Shown here in pieces: positions 6,419-12,915 of a stretch of DNA of 13,077 bases. The notes beneath the pieces are model-generated. The model saw nothing but the letters and a program-made list of their open reading frames with translations. It had not been told where the DNA came from and did not search any database. The DNA is from CAXYVC01 sp964292295 (GTDB lineage: Bacteria; Acidobacteriota; Holophagae; Holophagales; Holophagaceae). The position numbers were made by a program, and so were the translations under genes. Within the stretch, counting starts at the first letter, position 1. The number at the start of each line of letters is the position of its first letter. The stretch lies in contig CAXYVC010000075.1 in assembly GCA_964292295.1 (NCBI GenBank), positions 1 through 13,077 on the forward strand, written 5' to 3'.

Positions 6419-6856
6419 ATGGCCTTCAGTACCGGCACCAAGCATGGCCAGATGGCCGACATCAACATGACGCCCCTCATCGACGTGATGCTGGTGCTCC
6501 TCATCATCTTCATGGTGGCGGCCCCCATGCTCACGACGGGCGTGGACGTGAGCCTGCCCGAAAGCCACACGGGCAAGAGCCTGGAGGCCCAGGCGCTGGT
6601 GGTCACGCTGGACCGGGAAGGCCGCATCGAGTTCGATGACCGCCTGGTGAACCAGGGCATGCTGCGCAAGCTCCTGGCCCAGCGGGCCGCGGAGGGCCGC
6701 AAGCGCCCCATCCTGGTGCGGGCCGACCACAACATCCCCTACGGCCGCGTGATCGCGGTGGTGGACCTCATCCGCGAGGCGGGCTTCAGCCAAGTGGGCT
6801 TCGTGACCCAGGCCGTGCCCACCCCCGCCCCTGGAAGCGCGCCGGTCGCCCCATGA
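6419..6856 (+). CDS. exbD: ExbD/TolR family proton-channel subunit
   Basis: Inner-membrane protein that, with ExbB/TolQ, turns proton flow into movement of a TonB/TolA-type transducer. The 145-residue product has the typical start MADINMTPLIDVMLVLLIIFM: a short cytoplasmic N-terminus, one membrane helix at about 19-38 carrying the essential Asp22, then a periplasmic domain with TTGVDVSLPES and ILVRADHNIPYGRVIAVVDLIREAGFSQVGFVT. The ATG at 6419 is backed by an AGAGGAAG site. Its stop overlaps the next start as ATGA, so the two are co-translated. No exbB/tolQ precedes it; that partner must lie elsewhere. ExbD and TolR cannot be separated from sequence alone, although the TonB-like neighbour favours ExbD. 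Confidence 0.92.
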   Translation: MAFSTGTKHGQMADINMTPLIDVMLVLLIIFMVAAPMLTTGVDVSLPESHTGKSLEAQALVVTLDREGRIEFDDRLVNQGMLRKLLAQRAAEGRKRPILVRADHNIPYGRVIAVVDLIREAGFSQVGFVTQAVPTPAPGSAPVAP

Positions 6857-7665
6857 GCCAGGACCTCTACGGCCTGCTCAAGGAGCGCGCGCGCCTTGGG
6901 CGCTTCAGCTGGCCCATGGCCCTCGCCTTCAGCGCGCTCGTGCACGCGGGGCTGACCGCGGCCCTGGTGGCGTGGCCCGGGCGCGGCGGGAAGGCCGAGG
7001 ACGCCAAGGTCACCTGGGTCACGCTGCCCGCCGCGGGCGGCGGCACCCCGGGCGGCGCCTCGCCCATGGAGGAGGGCCAGACCGGCGAACGCGTGCGCCG
7101 GGTGGAAGAGGTGGCGCCCAAGAGCGGGGAGGACACCCGCGGCCACGCCACGCCGGATGCCTTCGGCACCAAGGGCCGCCTGCCCGTCAAGGGAACCAGC
7201 GACAACCCCGCCAGCACCGGCAAGGCCCCAGAGGCCTCGAAGGGCGCGCACACCTCACCCAGCCTCGCCCGGGGCACCGCGGGCCAGGGCAACGGCAGCG
7301 GCGTGGGCATCGGGACCGGCGTTCCGGGCCTGAAGAACTCCTTCGGCGTGGACGGCGGCACGGGCCTCATCGGCGACCTGGACGGCAGCTTTCCCTTCCT
7401 GTGGTACCTCCAGCAGGTGCAGAACCGCATCACCGCGAACTGGAGCCGCATGAGCTCCGCACCGGGCCGGGTGCAGGTCTACTTCCGCATCCGCAAGGAT
7501 GGGGGCCTGGAGGGCATCCGCGTCGAGGTCCCCAGCGGCAACGCCGCCATGGACCAGAGCGCGCTCCTGGCCGTGCGCCGCTCGGACCCGCTGCCCCGCC
7601 TTCCGGACGGCTTCGACGCCAAGACCCTGGGCGTGCGCTTCTGGTTCAGCTACGTGGGGCCGTGA
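6853..7665 (+). CDS. TonB/TolA-like energy transducer
   Basis: The 270-residue product has the layout of a TonB-family transducer: a cytoplasmic N-terminus, one membrane helix at about 19-41 (WPMALAFSALVHAGLTAALVAW), a long flexible periplasmic linker (about 42-178) and a C-terminal TonB-type domain (about 179-270). The latter contains PFLWYLQQVQNRITANW, VQVYFRIRKDGGLEGIRVEVPSGNAAMDQSALLAVR and PLPRLPDGF, in keeping with the TonB/TolA C-terminal fold. The linker is unusual: Gly, Thr and Ser rich with a short GQGNGSGVGIGTG stretch, not the Pro-Lys/Pro-Glu repeats of classical TonB. The start ATG lies within the exbD stop (ATGA), so the pair forms an operon. Whether it serves outer-membrane transport (TonB) or envelope integrity (TolA) cannot be told; no receptor or Pal gene is nearby. 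Confidence 0.82.
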   Translation: MSQDLYGLLKERARLGRFSWPMALAFSALVHAGLTAALVAWPGRGGKAEDAKVTWVTLPAAGGGTPGGASPMEEGQTGERVRRVEEVAPKSGEDTRGHATPDAFGTKGRLPVKGTSDNPASTGKAPEASKGAHTSPSLARGTAGQGNGSGVGIGTGVPGLKNSFGVDGGTGLIGDLDGSFPFLWYLQQVQNRITANWSRMSSAPGRVQVYFRIRKDGGLEGIRVEVPSGNAAMDQSALLAVRRSDPLPRLPDGFDAKTLGVRFWFSYVGP

Positions 7666-7673
7666 GCCCCGGG

Positions 7674-7679
7674 TAGGCT
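7674..7679 (+). promoter_or_regulatory. Putative -10 box (TAGGCT) for the DUF1444-like gene
   Basis: TAGGCT followed by CGGG, only five bases before the ATG at 7685. No ribosome binding site fits between, so either the mRNA is leaderless or the gene is read through from the TonB-like gene 19 bases upstream. Confidence 0.3.
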
Positions 7680-7684
7680 CGGGC

Positions 7685-8878
7685 ATGGCCTTCTTCCACC
7701 GCTGGTTCGGACATCCCTCGCCCCGCGCCTTCCTGCGCCTCGTGGCCCGGGAGCTGCGGAAGCGGGATCCCATGCTCACGGTGCACCCGGACCTGGACGC
7801 CTTCGCCCTGGTGCTGCGCCGGGGCCGCCACCGGGAGGCGGAGCTCAACCTCGCCGTGGCCCACGCCGAGTTCTGCGAGGCCCCGCCCCTGGCCCGCCGA
7901 CGCGTGCTGGCGCGCTGGTGCGGCCTGCCCTTCCTGGAGGCTCAGGGCGAGGCCACGCTCGACGAGGCCATCCCGCGCCTGCTGCCCCGCCTGCGGGAGC
8001 GCTTCTTCTACGACGCCAACGCGCTGTACCTCCGCGCGGAGGGACGCCCGCCCCTCGCGGCCTGCACCCGCCCCTTCGCCGGGGATCTGGCCCTCGCCCT
8101 GGTGCAGGACCACCCGGAGACCATGGTGGACGTGCAGGCCGCCCAGCTGGAGGCCTGGGGCGTGGATTGGGACACGGCCATGACCCACGCCCGGCGCAAC
8201 CTGCGGGCGCGGAGCGAAAGGCCCTTCGCACCGGTCGCGCCGGGGCTCTTCCGCAGCCCCTGGGAGGACAACCACGACGCCACGCGCCTGGTGCTGGAGG
8301 ACCTCTTCCGCGCGCTGCCCTTCGACGGCGCGCCCGTGGCCATGGCACCCCATCGGGACGCCCTGCTGGTGGCGGACGAGGCGTCTCCAAAGGCCCTTGC
8401 GCGGATGGCCGAGCTCAGCCTCGGCATCCTCCAGCGTCCGCGGGCCCTCAGCGGCACGGCCCTGCGCCTGGGCCCCGCGGGCTGGGAGCCCTGGCTGCCC
8501 GGAGACGCCCTTCTGCGCGCGGCCTTCCTCCTGCTGCGCGAGCAGGTGCACGTGCGCACGTGCGAGGAGCAGGGCGAACTGCTGCGCCTGCTCTTCCGCC
8601 GGGAGGGCCGGGAAGCCCACGTGGCGCCCTACCGCGTGGAGGTGGACCGGACCACGGGGAACGCCGCCAGCACGACCCTGCTGCCGCGGAAGGGCGAAAC
8701 CTGGCTTCCCCGCGCCGAAACCGTGCGGCTGCTGGAGGCCGACGGGACCCTGCGCCACACGATCGCCTGGGAGGAGCTGGAGGCCTGGACGGGCATCCCT
8801 CCGGTGCCGGAGGACGGGCTCTGGCCCCCGCGGTTCCGCCTCCCCGGATGGCGTCCGATCGAGGCCCCTGACGGCTGA
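7685..8878 (+). CDS. DUF1444 / YtpQ-like protein
   Basis: A 397-residue soluble protein whose middle resembles the DUF1444 (Bacillus YtpQ) family, cytoplasmic proteins of unknown function. Points of resemblance: RPFAGDLALALVQDHPETMVDVQ (about 129-151), the following WGVDWDTAMTHARRNLRAR (158-176; YtpQ has a similar helix ending in NLR), and a later PVAMAPHRDALLVADEASPKALARMAEL (217-244), like the family's segment on a promised value followed by helices. The first 60 residues carry the FLRLVARELRKRDP start and the last 100 residues are not recognised. No signal peptide or membrane helix. The ATG at 7685 is the only start that keeps the protein off the TonB-like gene. The next gene begins 50 bases downstream. 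Family assignment is from pattern memory and moderate. Confidence 0.7.
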   Translation: MAFFHRWFGHPSPRAFLRLVARELRKRDPMLTVHPDLDAFALVLRRGRHREAELNLAVAHAEFCEAPPLARRRVLARWCGLPFLEAQGEATLDEAIPRLLPRLRERFFYDANALYLRAEGRPPLAACTRPFAGDLALALVQDHPETMVDVQAAQLEAWGVDWDTAMTHARRNLRARSERPFAPVAPGLFRSPWEDNHDATRLVLEDLFRALPFDGAPVAMAPHRDALLVADEASPKALARMAELSLGILQRPRALSGTALRLGPAGWEPWLPGDALLRAAFLLLREQVHVRTCEEQGELLRLLFRREGREAHVAPYRVEVDRTTGNAASTTLLPRKGETWLPRAETVRLLEADGTLRHTIAWEELEAWTGIPPVPEDGLWPPRFRLPGWRPIEAPDG

Positions 8879-8927
8879 AGCACCAAGCCCCTCGCGGGTT
8901 CCGTCCTCCCCGCGCACACTGGAGGCC

Positions 8928-9380
8928 ATGCTCCTCCGTGCCAAGCTCGGCCACCGCGCCCGCCGCCTCGGACTCCTGGCCGAAAGGGCCACCGCCTGGC
9001 TGCTGTGGCTGCGGGGCTGGGACCTGGTGGCCCGGAACCTAAAGGCGGGCCGCCGGGAAATGGACCTCCTCGTCAGCCGCGGCCGCGAGCTGCGCCTGGT
9101 GGAGGTAAAGGCCCGCCGCGCGGGCGCCTGGTGCGCCGCGGACACCGCGCTCTCCGACGCGCAGCGCCTGCGCCTCCAGCAGGCCCTGCGCGCCTTCCTG
9201 GACCGCGTGCCCTGGCCGGGGGACGTGGGCTTCCAGCGGGTGAGCTGGGCGGGATGGCGCTGCCGCTTCCACCCGCCCGAACGCTGGGAGGCGCTGAAGA
9301 TCCCCGGCGACAGCGAAGGCCATGGCCCTACCATGGATGGGACCAACCCCCGGTCTGCCGCGCCGCCTTCCCGGGCCTGA
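8928..9380 (+). CDS. YraN family (UPF0102) endonuclease-like protein
   Basis: Small protein with the restriction-endonuclease-like fold shared by Holliday-junction resolvases; function still uncharacterised. Motifs in the 150-residue product: RRLGLLAERATAWLLWLRGWDLVARN (12-37) matches the family's G-x-x-x-E-x-x-A...N helix and strand; GRREMDLLV (41-49) replaces the usual GEIDLI with Glu44 and Asp46 conserved; LVEVKAR (57-63) supplies Glu59 and Lys61. These are the expected metal-site residues. YraN proteins are typically about 120 residues, so the last 25 or so, starting at GDSEGHGPTMDG, are a short low-complexity extension. ATG at 8928 is preceded by GGAGG with two bases between. In many genomes yraN follows rnhB or rsmI; here the neighbours are unrelated. 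Confidence 0.85.
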   Translation: MLLRAKLGHRARRLGLLAERATAWLLWLRGWDLVARNLKAGRREMDLLVSRGRELRLVEVKARRAGAWCAADTALSDAQRLRLQQALRAFLDRVPWPGDVGFQRVSWAGWRCRFHPPERWEALKIPGDSEGHGPTMDGTNPRSAAPPSRA

Positions 9381-9450
9381 GGACCAGACCTGCATCCCGC
9401 TCATCGGGCCTCATCGCCGGCCGTCGGCGTGGCCCCGTTCCGGAGCCCCC

Positions 9451-10110
9451 ATGCACATCCACCCCCCGAAGGAAGCCATCCGGTCCCTCCGGCACTTCTC
9501 CCTCGAGCTCTTCACCGTGACCTGCGGCATCCTGATCGCCCTCTCGCTGGAGGGCCTCGTGGAATCCATGCACCACCGCAGCCTGGTCAAGCACGCCCGA
9601 GGCACCCTCCAGGCGGAGTGCGGCGAGAACCGCAAGCGCCTGCGCACCATCACCGACGCCATCCCCGGGGAGCTGAAGGAGCTGGAGAAGCTCATCCGCG
9701 TATGCAGGAAGGAACTGGCGCAGCGCGGTTCCACCGACAACGGAGCGGATGCCACCTTCAGGCTCAGCTACTCGGCCGGACCGCTGACCACCACCGCCTG
9801 GAGCGCCGCAGGAAGCTCCGGGGCCCTGGCCCGGATGGACTACGAGGAGCTTCGGAGCTTCACCAGGGTCTACGCCACCCAGGAGTTCGTGGGTTCCCTC
9901 CAGCAGCAGGCCCTGTCCCGCTGGCTCCAGCTGCAGCGCCTCAGCCTCCTCCTCCCGGGCGAGGATTCGCGCATGAAGGACCTCACACCCGAGGAGCTCG
10001 TGGATCTCAAGCGCAACGCCATCGAGGCGCACGCCGTCACCACCAGCCTGAAGAACTGCTCCGAGGACCTGATCGCGGAATACGACCAACTTCTAGCCGG
10101 AAAGAGGTAA
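9451..10110 (+). CDS. Single-pass membrane protein of unknown function
   Basis: A 219-residue protein with one hydrophobic segment near the N-terminus (about 17-38, LELFTVTCGILIALSLEGLVE) followed by His-Arg rich residues and a mostly helical, charged domain. The layout of a short N-terminus, then a helix of the form ITVxxGILIALxLExL, then a long helical region, resembles a loose group of uncharacterised bacterial proteins anchored by one helix; no named family can be assigned. Residues 47-98 read as a long amphipathic helix (ECGENRKRLRTITDAIPGEL). The start ATG at 9451 sits directly after GGAGCCCCC, a leader also present before two other genes here. It is 70 bases downstream of the YraN gene and 68 bases upstream of the next. 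Confidence 0.72.
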   Translation: MHIHPPKEAIRSLRHFSLELFTVTCGILIALSLEGLVESMHHRSLVKHARGTLQAECGENRKRLRTITDAIPGELKELEKLIRVCRKELAQRGSTDNGADATFRLSYSAGPLTTTAWSAAGSSGALARMDYEELRSFTRVYATQEFVGSLQQQALSRWLQLQRLSLLLPGEDSRMKDLTPEELVDLKRNAIEAHAVTTSLKNCSEDLIAEYDQLLAGKR

Positions 10111-10178
10111 GCCGAGGAGCCCGGAAGCCCTCCGGCCCCCTTCCCCCTCCATCCGCGACCACCAAGCCTGGAGCCCCC

Positions 10179-10421
10179 ATGCGCCATGCCACCGCCCTCC
10201 TCCTCGCCGCCGTCGCCTTCGCAGGCCCCGCACTCCTGGCCGGCGGCGAGCAGTATGAAAACCGCCCCTGCACGGTCTGCAAGGGCACCGGAAAGGAACG
10301 CGCCGGGGACCGCCGCGACACGAAGCTCTACCCCTGCCGGAACTGCAAGGGCACGGGCTCGGTGAAGGTGCTCGTGAAGAAGGACCCCGTGAAGCCCGGC
10401 AAGACCATGCCCGTGCGCTGA
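10179..10421 (+). CDS. Small exported protein with two DnaJ-type CxxCxGxG motifs
   Basis: An 80-residue protein with a clear signal peptide (MRHATALLLAAVAFAGPALLA, cleavage probably near residue 21). The mature part is about 58 residues and holds two zinc-finger half-sites: CTVCKGTG at 31-38 and CRNCKGTG at 53-60, the same CxxCxGxG unit that is repeated four times in the zinc domain of DnaJ. With exactly two units it can make one complete four-cysteine site. The C-terminal tail is Lys and Pro rich. In bacteria, isolated CxxCxGxG pairs also occur in proteins of unknown role. The gene is easily missed because of its length, but a GGAGCCCCC leader, a classical signal peptide and exact motifs support it. 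Probably zinc-binding in the periplasm; function not recognised. Confidence 0.78.
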   Translation: MRHATALLLAAVAFAGPALLAGGEQYENRPCTVCKGTGKERAGDRRDTKLYPCRNCKGTGSVKVLVKKDPVKPGKTMPVR

Positions 10422-10459
10422 CATCCTGCTTTTCTCAAGACTCGGTCCTCCCCCGCGGT

Positions 10460-10465
10460 CATACT
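10460..10465 (+). promoter_or_regulatory. Putative -10 box (CATACT) for the nitronate monooxygenase-like gene
   Basis: CATACT followed by GAAGGGG, 41 bases before the ATG at 10507. Of the boxes seen here it is the weakest match to TAnnnT. The resulting leader of about 35 bases contains the hairpin at 10482-10498. Confidence 0.3.
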
Positions 10466-10481
10466 GAAGGGGCGCCCGGTT

Positions 10482-10498
10482 CCCGGTTGCATTCCGGG
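10482..10498 (+). promoter_or_regulatory. Leader hairpin overlapping the ribosome binding site of the nitronate monooxygenase-like gene
   Basis: CCCGG at 10482-10486 pairs with CCGGG at 10494-10498 around the loop TTGCATT. The right arm contains the first bases of the GGGAGG ribosome binding site (10496-10501). A second CCCGG at 10475-10479 can pair with the same arm, so two structures compete. It could modulate translation, or be chance in GC-rich DNA. Confidence 0.35.
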
Positions 10499-10506
10499 AG
10501 GCCGCG

Positions 10507-12237
10507 ATGCCCAGTTCCCTCTTCGCCAGCCCCCTGCCCGTCCTGCAGGGCTGGCAGGCGCCCGGCGCCCTGGACCTCCAGGCCGCCTTCCTCCGGGCCG
10601 GCGGCTGGGCGCTGCCCCGCACCGAAGCCTTCCCGGACGCGGCCCGCCTGAAGGCCCGCCTCCAGGAGCTGGCCTCCCAGCTCCGGGAGAACGCGAAGCT
10701 GGGCCTGGACCTGCGCGGGCTGCGCGGCGGCGCCGATGCCGTGCTCGCCGCCGCCCGGGAGGCCGGGGTGGCCTTCGTGCTCCACACAGCGGACATTGCC
10801 CCGGAGCTGAACCTGGTGAAGGCGGCCAACCTGCCCCGCATCGTGGCCGTGACCAGCCCCGAGGAGGCCCGCCGGGCCCAGGCGGAGGGCGCCTCGGCCC
10901 TCCTGGCCGACGCGGGGGTGCTGGACACCCTGGGCCCCCTGGACCTCCCCGTGCTGGCCTCCGCCGACTGCGACCGGGAGGCCCGGCAGGCCCTGGACGC
11001 CGGAGCGGCCGGGCTCCTGCCCCGCAGCCCCGCCCTGCTGGAGAGCCAGCCCCTCGGCGCCTTCCGGGGCCGCCTGATGGCGGGGCTCGACGGGTCTGAC
11101 CAGCTCCTGCTGCGCCGGGGGCCCTCCGCCCTGCCGGGGCTGCGCATCCGCAACCTGAAGCTCAGCTACCCCATCCAGCAGGGGGGCATGGGCATCGGCG
11201 TCTCCTGGGAAGGCCTGGCGGGGGCCGTGGCCGCCGAGGGCTGTGTGGGACTGGTGAGCGCCATCGGCACCGGCTACCACCCCTCCGCCCACTCCACCCG
11301 CCGCCTGGGGCGCCCGGACGGCCCCGCCGCCCTGAATCCGCCTGAGACCCTGGCGGGCATCCTGCGCGAGGCACGGGCCCGTGCGAAGGGGCGGGGCGCC
11401 GTGGGCGTGAACATCCTCTGCGCCATCGAGGGCTATGAAGCCGCCGTGCGCGCCTCCCTCGCCGGCGGGGCCCAGCTCATTGTGAGCGGCGCGGGCCTTC
11501 CCCTGGCGCTGCCCGAATACGTGGGGGACGCGGACGTGGCCCTGGTGCCCATCGTGTCCTCCGCCCGAGCCCTCGGGGTCATCTGCAAGCACTGGCAGCG
11601 CCGGCACGGGCGCCTGCCCGACGCGGTGGTGCTGGAGGGGCCCGAGAGCGGCGGCCACCAGGGCTTCAGCGTGGAGGCCTGCGGCAGCGCCGAGCACAGC
11701 CTGGAGCGCATCCTGCCCTCCGTGCTGGCGGAGCGCGACCGCTGGGGCGACTTCCCCGTGCTGGTGGCGGGCGGCGTGTGGGACCGCGCCGACATCGAGC
11801 GCTTCCTGGCCCTGGGTGCGGGCGGCGTGCAGATGGGCACCCGCTTCATCGGCACCTTCGAGTGCGACGCCGCGCCGGCCTTCAAGGAGACCCTGCTCAA
11901 GGCCGGTCCGGAGGACATCGGCCTCATGAAGAGCCCCGTGGGCATGCCCGCCCGGGGCGTGCGCACCCAGCTCCAGCGGGACGTGGACGCGGGCTGCGCC
12001 CCCGCCATCCGCTGCGTCAGCCACTGCCTGCAGCCCTGCGGCCAGGGCCGCGGCGCCCGCGAGGCGGGCTACTGCATCGCCGACCGCCTGGCCGACGCCC
12101 AGGCCGGCGACACGGCGCGCGGCCTCTTCTTCAGCGGCAGCAACGGCGCGCGCCTGAAGGAGCTGGTGAGTGTCCACGACCTGGTGGAGGAGCTGACCCA
12201 GGACCCGGGCCTGCAGCGCCGCGCCGCGGCCTGCTGA
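10507..12237 (+). CDS. Nitronate monooxygenase-like flavoprotein with a degenerate N-terminal barrel
   Basis: The C-terminal part (about 215-560) is a complete nitronate monooxygenase/2-nitropropane dioxygenase-type FMN barrel: YPIQQGGMGIGVSWEGLAGAVAAEGCVGLVSAIGTG (221-256), GVNILCAI (300-307), VSGAGLPLALPEY (326-338), VVLEGPESGGHQGF with catalytic-type His384, and FPVLVAGGVWDRADIERFLALGAGGVQMGTRFIGT (416-450). It continues with CVSHCLQPC...YC (503, 507, 511, 523) and GLFFSGSNGARL...SVHDLVEEL, the tail of the longer clostridial-type members, where the cysteines may bind a metal or cluster. Ordinary members are about 330-370 residues; here 200 extra N-terminal residues look like a second, worn-down barrel without the FMN motifs. 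ATG at 10507 has GGGAGG. Substrate unknown; enzymes of this group oxidise nitronates or act as FabK-like reductases. Confidence 0.85.
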   Translation: MPSSLFASPLPVLQGWQAPGALDLQAAFLRAGGWALPRTEAFPDAARLKARLQELASQLRENAKLGLDLRGLRGGADAVLAAAREAGVAFVLHTADIAPELNLVKAANLPRIVAVTSPEEARRAQAEGASALLADAGVLDTLGPLDLPVLASADCDREARQALDAGAAGLLPRSPALLESQPLGAFRGRLMAGLDGSDQLLLRRGPSALPGLRIRNLKLSYPIQQGGMGIGVSWEGLAGAVAAEGCVGLVSAIGTGYHPSAHSTRRLGRPDGPAALNPPETLAGILREARARAKGRGAVGVNILCAIEGYEAAVRASLAGGAQLIVSGAGLPLALPEYVGDADVALVPIVSSARALGVICKHWQRRHGRLPDAVVLEGPESGGHQGFSVEACGSAEHSLERILPSVLAERDRWGDFPVLVAGGVWDRADIERFLALGAGGVQMGTRFIGTFECDAAPAFKETLLKAGPEDIGLMKSPVGMPARGVRTQLQRDVDAGCAPAIRCVSHCLQPCGQGRGAREAGYCIADRLADAQAGDTARGLFFSGSNGARLKELVSVHDLVEELTQDPGLQRRAAAC

Positions 12238-12254
12238 AGGGGGGCGGACGCCGC

Positions 12255-12260
12255 TATCCT
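12255..12260 (+). promoter_or_regulatory. Putative -10 box (TATCCT) for the thioredoxin-like gene
   Basis: TATCCT followed by GGGAAC, 24 bases before the ATG at 12285. It has the same first nine bases as the box before the partial gene at 326. Confidence 0.4.
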
Positions 12261-12284
12261 GGGAACATCTTCCCCGGAGCCCCC

Positions 12285-12812
12285 ATGTTCCTGCGCCTCA
12301 TCCCGGCCCTGCTGTGCGCCCTGTCCCTGTCTGCGGGGGATGTGGAGCGCTTCCCCGCCCCGGAGCGGCGGGATCTCTCGGCCATGGGCTTCGTCGACCT
12401 CAAGGGAAAGCCATGCACCGTCGCCGCCTTCCGGGGCAAGGTGGTCGTGGTGGACTTCTGGGCCGTCTGGTGCGGCCCCTGCCGGCGCAGCCTACCCGCC
12501 CTCAACACCCTGCAGCGCCAGGCCGCCGAGAAGGGGAACCTGGTGGTGATCCCCTGCAACCTCGACGACGAGATGTGGCCCGACACCGTGCTGCGTTTCC
12601 TGCGCCAGAACGCCAAAGCCCTGCCGGGCTTCCTCTGCTACCGCTCCCAGGTGGGAAAGGCGGGCGTCGCCACGAACCTGGGACGCGACATCGACGCCTT
12701 CCCCACCACCCTCGTCATCGACCGGAACGGCCGCCTGGCCGCCACCTGGTCCGGCTTCAACGAAGCGCTCCTACTCCAGGAGATCAACCGCGTGCTGGCA
12801 GAACTTCCCTGA
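12285..12812 (+). CDS. Exported thioredoxin-like (TlpA/ResA-type) protein
   Basis: Periplasmic thiol-disulfide protein of the TlpA/ResA class. Residues 1-17 (MFLRLIPALLCALSLSA) are a short signal peptide. The mature domain has the thioredoxin active site WCGPC at 62-66 within VVVVDFWAVWCGPCRRSLPAL, and the cis-proline loop FPTT at 139-142, followed by LVIDRNGRLAATWSG. An extra cysteine at 91 (IPCNLDD) is unusual. The redox partner is not visible: there is no CcdA/DsbD or cytochrome c maturation gene in the window. The family reduces or oxidises periplasmic proteins, for example apocytochromes; the specific role is inferred only. ATG at 12285 follows the GGAGCCCCC leader and the TATCCT box; the product is 175 residues, usual for the class. 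Confidence 0.9.
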   Translation: MFLRLIPALLCALSLSAGDVERFPAPERRDLSAMGFVDLKGKPCTVAAFRGKVVVVDFWAVWCGPCRRSLPALNTLQRQAAEKGNLVVIPCNLDDEMWPDTVLRFLRQNAKALPGFLCYRSQVGKAGVATNLGRDIDAFPTTLVIDRNGRLAATWSGFNEALLLQEINRVLAELP

Positions 12813-12833
12813 GCCCGCATTGTGCTTGGAGCA

Positions 12834-12857
12834 GCCAGCCTCCGTCAGGAGGCTGGC
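12834..12857. terminator. Perfect 10-bp hairpin after the thioredoxin-like gene
   Basis: GCCAGCCTCC pairs perfectly with GGAGGCTGGC around a GTCA loop, 21 bases after the stop at 12812. No T tract follows (GTGGAG), so it may be a barrier or part of the larger structure downstream and not a classical intrinsic terminator. Confidence 0.5.
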
Positions 12858-12858
12858 G

Positions 12859-12915
12859 TGGAGCGGCGGCGCACAGGCTTGGTGAAGCACCAAACGGTGC
12901 ACCGCCGCGACTCCA
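12859..12915. repeat. Long imperfect inverted repeat with a nested hairpin
   Basis: Paired arms from outside in: TGGAG (12859-12863) with CTCCA (12911-12915); CGGCGG (12864-12869) with CCGCCG (12902-12907); GCAC (12871-12874) with GTGC (12897-12900). A three-base bulge and a 1x1 mismatch interrupt them. The apex holds TTGGTG-AAG-CACCAA (12879-12893), a perfect six-bp stem. It resembles a folded recombination site or RNA. Confidence 0.6.

Noticed and set aside
6353..6793. Longer N-terminus for the phosphoribosyltransferase-like protein
   Set aside because: It would read antisense through exbD, is His/Val-rich nonsense, and leaves the promoter and ribosome binding site inside the gene.
7646..9346. 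Minus-strand frame of 566 codons and several 180-200 codon frames nearby
   Set aside because: All lie antisense to the DUF1444-like and YraN genes, and their composition is that of off-frame translation.
10459..12177. Open frame of 572 codons on the minus strand
   Set aside because: Antisense to the nitronate monooxygenase-like gene; repetitive Gly/Ala/His/Gln translation and no ribosome binding site.
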